Source: JBBDYH01 sp040901795 (GTDB lineage Bacteria; Planctomycetota; Planctomycetia; Pirellulales; JALHPA01). From it: DNA of 64,000 nucleotides. The position numbers and the translations under genes were made by a program. The DNA is taken from NCBI GenBank assembly GCA_040901795.1, contig JBBDYH010000067.1:1-64000 (forward strand). The letters run 5' to 3'. The first letter of the stretch is position 1. Every line of letters begins with the position of its first letter. This document shows positions 8,466-16,300 of this stretch, in pieces. The notes under the pieces are model-generated. The model saw only the letters and a program-made list of their open reading frames with translations, ran no database searches and was not told the origin of the DNA.

Positions 8466-9465
8466 CTATTTGTTTTTGACCTCCCGTCTGTTACTTAACG
8501 GCGGCGGCGCAAAAAAGTGGGCGGTTGAGTAGTCGAGTCGGCAGAGTAGGTCGAAGCGCTCGTGGAAGTCCATGCCCTCAAGGAGTAGCTGAAGCTGCGA
8601 TTCGATCTCTTCGATGGTCGGTTTGCTTGAGCGCTGGGGAGGCCTGGCTGGCGCGCTGGGGTTGGGAGTTTGGCTGGCATGGGAATGCACCTCCTGGACG
8701 GCGTCGGCAAGGAGCTGTTTGAAGCGGCGCTTGCCGAGAAGTTTTATTAATGGCATTTGTGTTAGCAATTGCTTGGCGGAATCGCGGTTCTGAGGGCGAA
8801 GGGAGAAGTGGTCCGGCGCATTGCGCTCCAGGAGCCAAGCGGCGGCGCGCCAGGATTTTTCACCGGCGTTCTGGATGCGGCCGACGGAGGTAAGGTCGCG
8901 CTGTTGCTCGGCGCGTCGCACGCGGTTGGCAAATTCGGGATCGGTGCGACAGGCATAGGCCACCGTGCCGCGGCTGATGCCGAGGCGTTTCGCGGCGTAG
9001 CGGAGCGTACAGCCGGTCTCAATCTTTCCGCAGAAGCGGGCGCGCATACTTTCATCGAAGACGGCGGGGCGGCCGAGTTTTTTGCTGGTTTTCCGGGGCT
9101 GCTTGGAAGCGACGGTTTTCTCGGCAGGCAGAGTAATACCGGGTCCCGCGTCCAAGTTCGAAGGCGCCACGTTCGAGTTCGGATCCCAAGCCGGAGCGGC
9201 GTCGTGAGAGAAACAGTGCGCGGGCGAGAAAGAAGGAGAGACAAGGAAAGGGGAAGACTGGGAGAGGGGGAGGCTGGGAGATGCGAAGACGATGTGCGCG
9301 TGCGCGTCGATGTGGCAGCCGACGTCGATGGTGAAGGGTTCGGCCAGGGTTTGCTTCGAGGTTGAGCCAGTTGGTGCGGCGGGTGTCGCAGACGGACGGC
9401 CAGCGGATGAAGCGCTGGGCATTGAGGGTGGTGGGATTGGGAGCGGCGATGGTCTGGCTGTACAT
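8466..9465 (-). pseudogene. Frameshifted helix-turn-helix gene, terminase-small-subunit-like
   Basis: The C-terminal 170 residues hold a clear helix-turn-helix (LRYAAKRLGISRGTVAYACR) after a KKLGRPAVFDE lead, as in phage-like small terminase and transposon HTH proteins. The N-terminus begins at ATG 9465 with a well-formed stretch (FIRWPSVCDTRRTNWLNLE) in one frame. The match continues in the next frame from about 9355 with LAEPFTIDVGCHIDAHAH. Removing one base near 9355 would join them. Between the halves a Ser/Pro-rich stretch comes from a dispersed GGGAGA repeat (9243-9285). It is either a decaying gene or one with a sequencing error; the inserted repeat favours decay. Confidence 0.6.
9243..9285. 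repeat. GGGAGACTGGGAGA-type repeat inside a reading frame
   Basis: A purine-rich tract of the GGGAGACTGGGAGACGGGGAG family lies within the frameshifted HTH gene. Related tracts occur at 13121-13153 (opposite orientation) and 46651-46679. Confidence 0.5.
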
Positions 9466-9600
9466 GGTGGTGAGGGGTTTAGGTAATGCGGAATGGGAGA
9501 AGGGGGAATGCGGAATGGGTCAATGATCACGAAGGACGAAGGGGCGCGCGGACCGGAGCGCGTGCAGAGGTTTTGGAGGCCGCGAGAGCCAGTACCCCCC

Positions 9601-9635
9601 TTCGACAAGCTCAGGGCGAGCCTTCGACGAGCCGG
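9601..9635. repeat. TTCGACAAGCTCAGGGCGAGC-type repeat
   Basis: A short element in which a TTCGACAAGC unit is followed by a partial inverse. I recall this sequence type as a dispersed intergenic repeat in many bacterial genomes. It lies between the HTH gene and a small membrane protein gene. Confidence 0.45.
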
Positions 9636-9638
9636 AGG

Positions 9639-10232
9639 TCAGGTGGAGCCTGGACTGGTCGGCTTGAGAAACTGTGAACTCTTATACACTAGGAGTGGCA
9701 CAGTTGTCAAGAGGCTTGCATCGAATGCCGACCGTCCAATTGCCAGCGAAAGTCCGAGAGCGCCGCCGGTGGGAGTGCACACCGTGTGAGCGCCCAAAGG
9801 GCTCTGGTGATGCCGTCTTTCGTTCAGCCCCGGACATATGATCAGGCCGAGTCGAATCTTCTGTACGGCACGTGGAAACCGACGCTGACCGCGGAACAAA
9901 AGGCACTGCGAAAGGCCGGGGTCGTTTCCTAAGACTGTGGTGCTGAAGCTAGGACCGGGTGCGATCAATAGGACCAGCAGCCAGAGGCCACCGACTCCGT
10001 CAATGACCGGACCAGCATAGAAGACAAACTCTGCCCACGCTCCTGCTCCGGCCAGGCCAAAACCGAGTCCAATGAACCAGCCGGCTGCGCCCAAGAGCAC
10101 AAGTAGGGTCGCAATTAAAAAGTTGGACCCGGACGGGCGTTCCAATTTCCGCTGCAAGCGCTGCTTGCGCGCGCTTGGTTGTGACCTTTCCTCCGGCGCT
10201 CTGTACGGGTTCTCGTCCGGCGTCTCGTCCAT
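9639..10232 (-). CDS. Small membrane protein with NPYRAPE start
   Basis: The N-terminal half is convincing. It has a charged start with NPYRAPEE, a motif common in small planctomycete proteins, and two hydrophobic helices (FLIATLLVLLGAAGWFIGLG and GPVIDGVGGLWLLVLLIA). After about residue 95 the composition changes and looks like translated non-coding DNA, so the true gene may end early or be frameshifted near 9950. No function can be given. It reads away from the HEPN cassette, and the space between them holds a palindrome at 10346. Confidence 0.5.
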   Translation of the reverse strand: MDETPDENPYRAPEERSQPSARKQRLQRKLERPSGSNFLIATLLVLLGAAGWFIGLGFGLAGAGAWAEFVFYAGPVIDGVGGLWLLVLLIAPGPSFSTTVLGNDPGLSQCLLFRGQRRFPRAVQKIRLGLIICPGLNERRHHQSPLGAHTVCTPTGGALGLSLAIGRSAFDASLLTTVPLLVYKSSQFLKPTSPGST

Positions 10233-10345
10233 GCGGGTGATTGTAGCGGAAAGGAAATGAGTTTATCGGGACGGTCAATTTGCCGCACTCCCTTCTTGAC
10301 CCTAGGATTGCGTAGGGGTAGCATGCTAGTTCGCCAGATCCAGTT

Positions 10346-10361
10346 TGTGAATTTATTCACG
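10346..10361. promoter_or_regulatory. Palindromic operator candidate, Crp-like
   Basis: TGTGA-ATTTAT-TCACG contains the perfect palindrome GTGAAT-TT-ATTCAC (10347-10360). It lies 41 bases before the first gene of the HEPN cassette and fits the TGTGA-N6-TCACA pattern seen eight times at 51.7-63.0 kb, with one mismatch. Confidence 0.5.
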
Positions 10362-10401
10362 AAGACGATAGATGCCGACGCTGACTGCATGCGGAGGTTA
10401 A

Positions 10402-11031
10402 ATGCGGCTTGATCTCTCGTTATTCAGCGATCGGTATCTCGAAAGCTTTACGCTGTGCAGTCTTGCGAAGCCAGCGGATGCCAAGCATTTGTCCTTTGTA
10501 TCAGAGGACCAGACCGCCTTTTTATCGCGACAAGATGGCCCGTCGGAACCGATTTGGTTTCGCCTGTTTTCAAACCTTCAAAAGGACCCCGACGGGGTTC
10601 ACTTCCATATCAATGCCGCTAAGGCCTCGTTTTTTCCAGACGGTCCGCCGCCTGACTCAGAACTAAATCCGGCTGAATTCGAGGAGTACCTAGAGCGGTT
10701 TCGTGGCACGAACGTGAACGCGACTGTTCGCACGCGCTTCGAGGTTCCGCGGCCGAACCTGCGCAAGGAAAGCGTGATCAATGTCTTGATGACAGTGACG
10801 GTTGGCCCGCCGAATGTCGAGGCAGGATTGACCGGCTCACGATATGAGCTACGCGAAGGGCCAGTTAAGGAAGTCAGGTGGGCATTGAGCGAAGTGGATG
10901 GCCACGAATCAATCGAAGTTTCGATTCATTCGCGGCAAAGAGTGGCGGTCGATGAAGGCGTCATGACCACGCTGTTTGGCCCCATACAGACAGCGTTTCG
11001 CAGCCTCATTCTGGAAGAGGGAGTTGACTGA
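10402..11031 (+). CDS. Unrecognised protein, first gene of HEPN cassette
   Basis: A 209-residue soluble protein that I do not recognise. It has no signal peptide or membrane helix, a mixed alpha/beta composition and an acidic middle (FEEYLERF). GCGGAGGTTAA just ahead of the ATG is a strong ribosome binding site. The next gene starts two bases after its stop and the third overlaps the second, so the three are almost surely one transcript. Such company suggests a role with the HEPN protein, but nothing in the sequence shows what it is. Confidence 0.65.
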   Translation: MRLDLSLFSDRYLESFTLCSLAKPADAKHLSFVSEDQTAFLSRQDGPSEPIWFRLFSNLQKDPDGVHFHINAAKASFFPDGPPPDSELNPAEFEEYLERFRGTNVNATVRTRFEVPRPNLRKESVINVLMTVTVGPPNVEAGLTGSRYELREGPVKEVRWALSEVDGHESIEVSIHSRQRVAVDEGVMTTLFGPIQTAFRSLILEEGVD

Positions 11032-11032
11032 C

Positions 11033-11440
11033 ATGCCAACTATCTGGGCTGATCTTGGCTGTGAAGATGAAGAACGCGAACGTCCCGATTTCCGCGCGGA
11101 ATTGTTTGACGAGCGTAGCGTGCCAGTATCCGAGCGGGCGGTGCAGGCTTCCGCAGCCTCGTTTTTAAGGCTGCTTCGTCGGCGAGCGCGTTTAGCCTCG
11201 GTTTTGGGGAAGGTGCCGATGCTGCGGGCTATTGCATCCGAGCTGTTTTTAGGCGAGATAGACATTTACATCGAAACCGACCCTGAGATAGAAAACACTC
11301 AATACGTCGTGGTTGACGTGCGGGCTCGTGGAGACATTAAGGAAATTGCCAACCGTCGCAAAGAGTGGTACAACCTGACAGGGAAGCTTCTTGGAAATGA
11401 ATGCGAACTGGTGCAACTGGCTGTCACAGTCGAAGAATGA
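11033..11440 (+). CDS. Unrecognised partner protein, second gene of HEPN cassette
   Basis: A 135-residue protein. The N-terminal part is acidic. The C-terminal part (DIYIETDPEIENTQYVVVDV, then IANRRKEWYNL) resembles the small partner proteins that precede many HEPN-domain genes: a strand pair with a conserved acidic residue followed by an arginine-rich helix. The function is unknown. The start at 11033 is chosen because it begins right after the previous stop; the longer frame from 10976 would overlap it. Its own stop overlaps the start of the HEPN gene (ATGA). Confidence 0.65.
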   Translation: MPTIWADLGCEDEERERPDFRAELFDERSVPVSERAVQASAASFLRLLRRRARLASVLGKVPMLRAIASELFLGEIDIYIETDPEIENTQYVVVDVRARGDIKEIANRRKEWYNLTGKLLGNECELVQLAVTVEE

Positions 11441-11862
11441 CGGGAAGTGACATACTGACTGTCGCCGGGAATCTGGTAGCAAACCCGGCGCTTGGCAACG
11501 CCGAAGCGCGGTATCGGTCGGCTATCAGCCGAGCATACTACGGGGCGTATCACTTGGTGGTTGCCTTGCTTTCCGAATGTAGCTTGCGTGTGCCAGAGAA
11601 TCACAACGGTCATGAAGTCGCCTATCAGAGTCTCTTTACGACCGGCATTCCTGAAGCTGTTACGGCAGCTCGCCTTCTAAACGATCTGCGGGGAGAACGA
11701 ATCAAAGCGGACTACAAACTAAGCCGCAAGGGACTCGATAGCCCTGCCAACGCGCGAGAAAAAGTCGAGATGGCCTACAACGTGTCTTCCAGTCTTGAGA
11801 ACTGTCTCGTTGAACCAACGAAAAGCGCGTTTCTTGCTGCTGTAAAATCCCAAGTTGCCTGA
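11437..11862 (+). CDS. HEPN-domain protein
   Basis: A 141-residue all-helical protein with the HEPN signature AEARYRSAISRAYYGAYH near its start. HEPN proteins are often RNases acting as toxins or in defence, with an Rx4-6H catalytic motif. An RVPENH string fits R-x4-H, but it falls in the loop after the second helix rather than at the usual place, so catalytic activity is unsure. It starts within the stop of the preceding gene, which indicates coupling. Downstream lie a tRNA-like relic and a dead transposase, typical accessory surroundings. A toxin-antitoxin-like role is an inference. Confidence 0.75.
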   Translation: MTGSDILTVAGNLVANPALGNAEARYRSAISRAYYGAYHLVVALLSECSLRVPENHNGHEVAYQSLFTTGIPEAVTAARLLNDLRGERIKADYKLSRKGLDSPANAREKVEMAYNVSSSLENCLVEPTKSAFLAAVKSQVA

Positions 11863-11949
11863 AGCGGCAAGTGCCCGCGGTGTCTTTTTTGCTATGCGAC
11901 GAATCCTTCGGCTGGCGCTCTCTATGGAATTTGTTTTGGAGAGCGGCCC

Positions 11950-12028
11950 GCGCCTTGGCGGCGCAGTTGCCTTATAAGCGACCGTAGGGAACGGTCTACG
12001 CCGATGGGGTTCGATTCCCCTAGGCGAC
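11950..12028 (+). other. tRNA-like relic with long variable arm
   Basis: Consecutive cloverleaf parts can be drawn. There is a D-arm-like GCGC hairpin (11950-11964). A 5-bp anticodon-like stem (11966-11970 with 11978-11982) encloses the loop CTTATAA, giving anticodon TAT with U33. A 5-bp variable-arm stem follows (11983-11987 with 11996-12000). The T-arm has loop TTCGATT and four G-C pairs (12006-12020). The 3' strand AGGCGAC has no matching 5' acceptor strand, and the T-stem ends in a T-T mismatch. I take it as a degenerate tRNA or an element-borne pseudo-tRNA, perhaps an old attachment site. Confidence 0.35.
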
Positions 12029-12029
12029 A

Positions 12030-12540
12030 TGCGAGTTCCGCTCGACACCGCCAAGCTAGTCCTACGGCTGTTGACGGAAGGTTCTAGCATTCGAGCGGCT
12101 GAGCGCGTGACCGGGATTCACCGGGATACGATCTGTCGTCTGATGTTCTGTTCGGCAACGCCCGCCAGCGGTTCCTGAACCAGCGGATGCGCGGCCTGAA
12201 GCTGAGCCATTTGCAGTTTGACGAGCGGTGAACCTACGTGGCCAAAAAGCAAAGCCGATTGACGACGCAACAGCGAGAGCAGACCAGTGAGCAAGGCGAT
12301 ATTTACCTGTGGACCTGTGTGGACCAGAAAACCAAGCTCATGCCGTCATTCCTCATCGGGAAGTGTTCCGCCGACTCAGGACCGCCGCGTATAGTTCATC
12401 AAAACTCCAAACGTGGCCCGTCAGTCCGGCCCATCGTGCAAACCGTCGGGCGCTTCAAGAAGCTGGCGAACCTGAAAGCCGCTTTCGCCATGTTCGCCGC
12501 CTACTACAATCACTGTTGGCAGACTCGGCACAAGGGCTAG
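12030..12540 (+). pseudogene. IS1-type transposase remnant
   Basis: The reading starts with an HTH (VLRLLTEGSSIRAAERVTGI) and continues in a second frame (RQRFLNQRMRGLKLSHLQFD). It meets a stop where a tryptophan codon became TGA near 12229, then goes on with YVAKKQSRLTTQQRE and DIYLWTCVDQKTKLMPSFLI. It ends with the family C-terminus FAMFAAYYNHCW. At least one frameshift near 12145, one nonsense change and one internal deletion after about 12375 are needed to explain it. No terminal inverted repeats or target duplications could be made out. Confidence 0.75.
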
Positions 12541-12552
12541 GGAGATAACGGC

Positions 12553-12810
12553 ATGGCAATACGCTATCGGCTCAGCTCTGTCCTTTGGACAATCGCCCTG
12601 CTCGCGATCGCACTTGGTTGGTTCTGTGACAGACGCTGGCTTGAGGCGCGCCATGCCCTGAACATACAAGAGCAGTGGAGCGAACTTGATGCGCGCAATC
12701 GCCGGGAAATACAAGAGCAGTTGTTACAAAGGCGAAAGGATGCCCTCCAACTGGATAGTGCGCTGAAGCGGGCGTACCAGCTGGGGACTCGGCTGGAAAG
12801 CCGCCAATGA
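12553..12810 (+). CDS. Small single-pass membrane protein
   Basis: An 85-residue protein with one hydrophobic helix (SVLWTIALLAIALGWFCDRR) and a charged, probably coiled-coil C-terminus rich in Glu, Gln and Arg. The YRLSSVLW start is a type often seen in short planctomycete proteins. AGGGAG lies at a good distance before the ATG. The function is unknown. It sits between two decayed genes. Confidence 0.55.
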   Translation: MAIRYRLSSVLWTIALLAIALGWFCDRRWLEARHALNIQEQWSELDARNRREIQEQLLQRRKDALQLDSALKRAYQLGTRLESRQ

Positions 12811-13002
12811 ATCAGCACCACACTGTTAGGACACTACCGGCAATTGACCGGTCACGAGCTCCGAGGAGAGGGCCGGGTCTATGGCGGCGGCCTTCACAAG
12901 ATCGAGCCTAGCGAACTGGGCCGCATTTCAGCCATTCCGCTTGTACGGCGGTTTCCTGAACTGACAGTTTCCTCGCAACGTTATCGTTTTGGAAGCGAGT
13001 AG
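12811..13002 (+). pseudogene. C-terminal relic of an N6-adenine DNA methylase
   Basis: An open stretch with no start codon reads LRGEGRVYGGGLHKIEPSEL followed by GRISA and ends at TAG 13000-13002. The GGGL-K-EP-EL pattern is what I know from the extreme C-terminus of type II and BREX-like adenine methylases (target-recognition end). Only about 60 codons remain. The piece directly abuts the stop of the small membrane protein gene. It suggests that a restriction or defence locus once stood here. Confidence 0.5.
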
Positions 13003-13120
13003 CCGCCCGGTTGCTGTTGCCGGCTTGCTCCACGGTGCTTGTAGCGCCAATGGGGCCACACGTGCGTACTGGAACCCGTATGAACGGACGCATTCTGGCA
13101 CCAGCCCGCCCCACTGGCCC

Positions 13121-13153
13121 GTCTCCCCATCTCCTCGTCTCCCAGTCTCCCGC
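13121..13153. repeat. GTCTCCCAGTCTCCC-type repeat
   Basis: A pyrimidine-rich tract in a 365-base gene-free stretch (13003-13367). It is the reverse orientation of the tracts near 9243 and 46651. The rest of the stretch holds the three-hairpin repeat at 13247-13341 and nothing else I can name. Confidence 0.5.
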
Positions 13154-13246
13154 AGAGGACAGGGCGGACCGTAGCGCTGCGCCGCTGACTTCGGCGAGCT
13201 CAGTCGGGCTATCGAGTCGGTGGCCTTCAGCCGCGGGTCAGCGAGC

Positions 13247-13341
13247 AATGCCGCCCCGCCGGGGCTGTCGTTTGGGATGCGCGGGGCTTTCGTCCGGGGG
13301 CTTGCGCCGCCCGGCTACTGAATGTCGCCCCGTCCGGGGCT
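13247..13341 (+). repeat. Three-hairpin GCCCC-GGGGC element, copy 1
   Basis: In order there are a GCCCC/GGGGC hairpin after AATGCC, a CCGGGGGCTTGCGCC hairpin and a second GCCCC/GGGGC hairpin after AATGTC. The same three parts in the same order occur in reverse orientation at 29527-29616. Sited just beyond the dnaE stop, it may help end transcription. Confidence 0.65.
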
Positions 13342-13367
13342 GGGCAAAAGCTCTATCGATCCATTAA

Positions 13368-16300
13368 TCAGCTCCGCGTGACGGCCGGTTCGCGACGTGA
13401 AAAGTCGCCGCGGCCGCGGCCATTGCCCTGACCGCTGTTGCCGTTGCCGTTATTGCGGCCCGGCGATTCGCGGTTGGTCGGCGGCGCGGCAATGAGCTTG
13501 ACATTGCCCGGGCCGAGGAGGTCGTCGAGGCGCGAGCGGAGCTCCGGAGAGAGCTGGACTTTGGGAGTGTTGCACTTCAACAATAGCTTTGAGCCGTCGG
13601 CGAGCACGAGGGCCAGCTCGACTTCGCAAGTGCCAGGATAGCCACGGAGGATTTCGTGGAGCGAATCCAGCGCTCGCTCGCTGTGCTGCTGCTCATCCAG
13701 ACGAAGACGCAACCCGCGCGTGAAGCGCTGCGCAAGCTCGGAAAGCGGGAAGATTTCGTTAACGATCAGGTTCGCCTCGTCGCTGCCGGGGCGGCGGTCG
13801 ATCGAGCCGCGCAGCGCGATAATCGCGCCATCGGCAACTAGATGGCCGTAGTTGACAAAGTCGCTGGGCCAGAGTATGCAGCGGATCATCCCCTCCATGT
13901 CTTCGAGGTCGAACATGGCGTACCGCGTGTTCGTCTCTCCGGCGCGGGGGTTTTTCGTTTGCGAGTGCTTGATCGAGCCGATCATCCCGCCCGTCACCAC
14001 TTCCGTGCGCGCCGGCAGGCTGGCAATCGCCGCGGTATTGTGCGAGCAGTAGCTGGCCAGCGTCTCGGCGTGCTCAGCCAGCGGGTGGCTGGTGAGATAG
14101 AAGCCGAGAACCTCCTTTTCGTAGGCGAGTTTTTCCTTTTCCTCCCACTCCGGCAGGTCGGGGAGCGATTGCACGCGAACGGCGGGCCCCTCGTCGGCGT
14201 CGTCGAAAAGACCTTTTTGTCCACTCTTGCGGTCGGCCAGCAGCGCCGCGCCGGTTTGCAGGGCGCGATCGAGGACCGCCATGAGCTGCGAACGACGTGC
14301 GCCCGTAAAGTCGAATGCCCCCGCCTTGATCAGGCTTTCGATCGTGGCCCGATTACAGAGGGCCGGATCAACTCGCTCGCAAAAGTCGAACAGATCGCGA
14401 TAGGGACCATTCTTGTTCCGCTCGGCAACCAGTACCGCCGCCGCCTGGCCGCCGCAGCCTTTAATCGCCGAGAGGCCAAAGGTGAGGGAGCGGGACAGGG
14501 AATCCGGTGACGACGCGTGATCGGGGGACTCACGTCCCCCGCTCGCCGAGACGCGTACGCCGAAATCGACGTCCGAGCTGTTCACATCCGGGGGAAGAAC
14601 CTCCAGCCCCATCCGGCGGCAGTCCTCCAGATGCTCGACCAGCGAGTCCTTCTTTTTGAAATTGCGCCCGGTGATATCGCCCGACAACAGGGCCGCCATG
14701 AACTCGTACGCGTAGTGCGTTTTCAAGTAGGCGGTCATATAGGCGATCAGGGCGTAGGCAGTCGAATGTGACTTATTAAACCCATATCCCGCGAACTTCT
14801 TGATCATTTCGAAGAGCTCGACGGCTTCGTTTTTCTTCAGGCCGCGCCCGGTGGCGCCGCGGACAAACTCCTCTTCGAACCTGGCGATGGTCTCGAGCTT
14901 CTTCTTGCTGATGGCCTTGATGCAGGTATAGGCGTTGGGAAGCTCGATGCCGCCGAGCTTGTTGAGGATCCGCATCACCTGCTCCTGGTAGACCATTACG
15001 CCGTGCGTCTCTTCCAGGACGTCTTTCATCACCGGGTGAATGTACTGGGCCTGTTTGCGGCCGTGCTTGACCTGCACGTAGTCATCGACCATGCCCCCTT
15101 CTAGGGGACCGGGGCGATAGAGGGCGTTGGTGGCGATGATGTCCCGAAAATGGTCGGGCTTCATCTTCGTCAACAGATCGCGGATGCCGCCGCTTTCGAG
15201 CTGGAAGATGCCCTTGGTTTCGCCGCGACAGAGCAGGTCGAACGTTGGCTGATCATCGAGCGGGAACTTGTACGGGTCGATCCGCCGGCCGGTAGTTTGC
15301 TCGATCAGCTCCACGGCCTTGCTGAGCACCGTGAGGTTCCGCAGGCCCAGCATGTCCATCTTCAACAGACCGGCGCGCTCGACGTCGCCCATCGACCATT
15401 GCGTAATGGTCTCTTCTTTGTCTTTCACGCGGCAGAGCGGCACGTACTCGACGAGCGGCTGGTCGGCGATCACCACGGCGGCGGCGTGCGTGCCGACGTT
15501 CCGCGCCAGTCCCTCGATCTTCATCGCCAGGTTTAACAGCTCGCGCGTCTGCGGGTCGGAGTCGTAGGCTTTCTTCAGGTCGGCGCTTTTTTCCAGTGCC
15601 TCGGCCAGCTCGATGCCCAGCTCGTCGGGAACCAGGGCGACGATCTTGTCGACCTGTGGGATGGGGATGCCCAAGGCGCGGCCGACGTCGCGGATGGCGG
15701 CGCGGGCGGCCAGCGTGCCAAAAGTGCCGATCTGGGCGACGTTTTCGTGACCGTATTTTTCCTTGACGTAAGTGATGACCTCGCCGCGGCGGTCCTTGCA
15801 GAAGTCGATATCGATATCGGGCGCTTCCATGCGGCTGGTGTCGAGAAACCGCTCAAAGAGCAGGTCGTATTCCAGCGGGCAGACGTGGCTCAAGTACAGC
15901 GCGTAAGAGACGAGGGCGCCGACGCCCGAGCCGCGCGCGGTGGCCGGGATGCCGTGCTCGCGCGCATGGCGGACGAAGTCCCAAACGATGAGGAAGTAGT
16001 TGGGAAAGCCGAGTTGGTTGATGACATCAAGCTCGCGGTCGAGTCGCTCGAGAACCTCGGGGGCGAGGTCCGTAGGGTGGGCTGTGCCCACCGACTCGGC
16101 TGGTCGGTCGGGTTCACGAGCCGTGGTGGGCGGAGCCCACCCTACGCCGTCGCGCCAGCGCTTCGGGTTGTCAGCGTAGCGCTCCTTGAGGCCACGAGTG
16201 CAAAGCTCGCGGAGGTAATCGCTGGGCGACTTGCTCTCGGGCGGAGTGAAGTTGGGGAAATGCCGCTTGCCCAGCTCCAGGTCGATCGAAACACTGTCGG

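Noticed and set aside
9673..9688. TGTGA-ACTCTT-ATACA as a further Crp-like site
   Set aside because: The right arm is not symmetric and it lies inside the doubtful end of a reading frame.
11719..12090. Minus-strand ORF over the HEPN gene end and the tRNA-like relic
   Set aside because: Composition of an antisense shadow and no match to a family; the plus-strand reading is better supported.
9243..13153. Direct-repeat array that might be a CRISPR
   Set aside because: The GGGAGA and GTCTCCC tracts are short, irregular and scattered; no regular spacers or cas genes are present.
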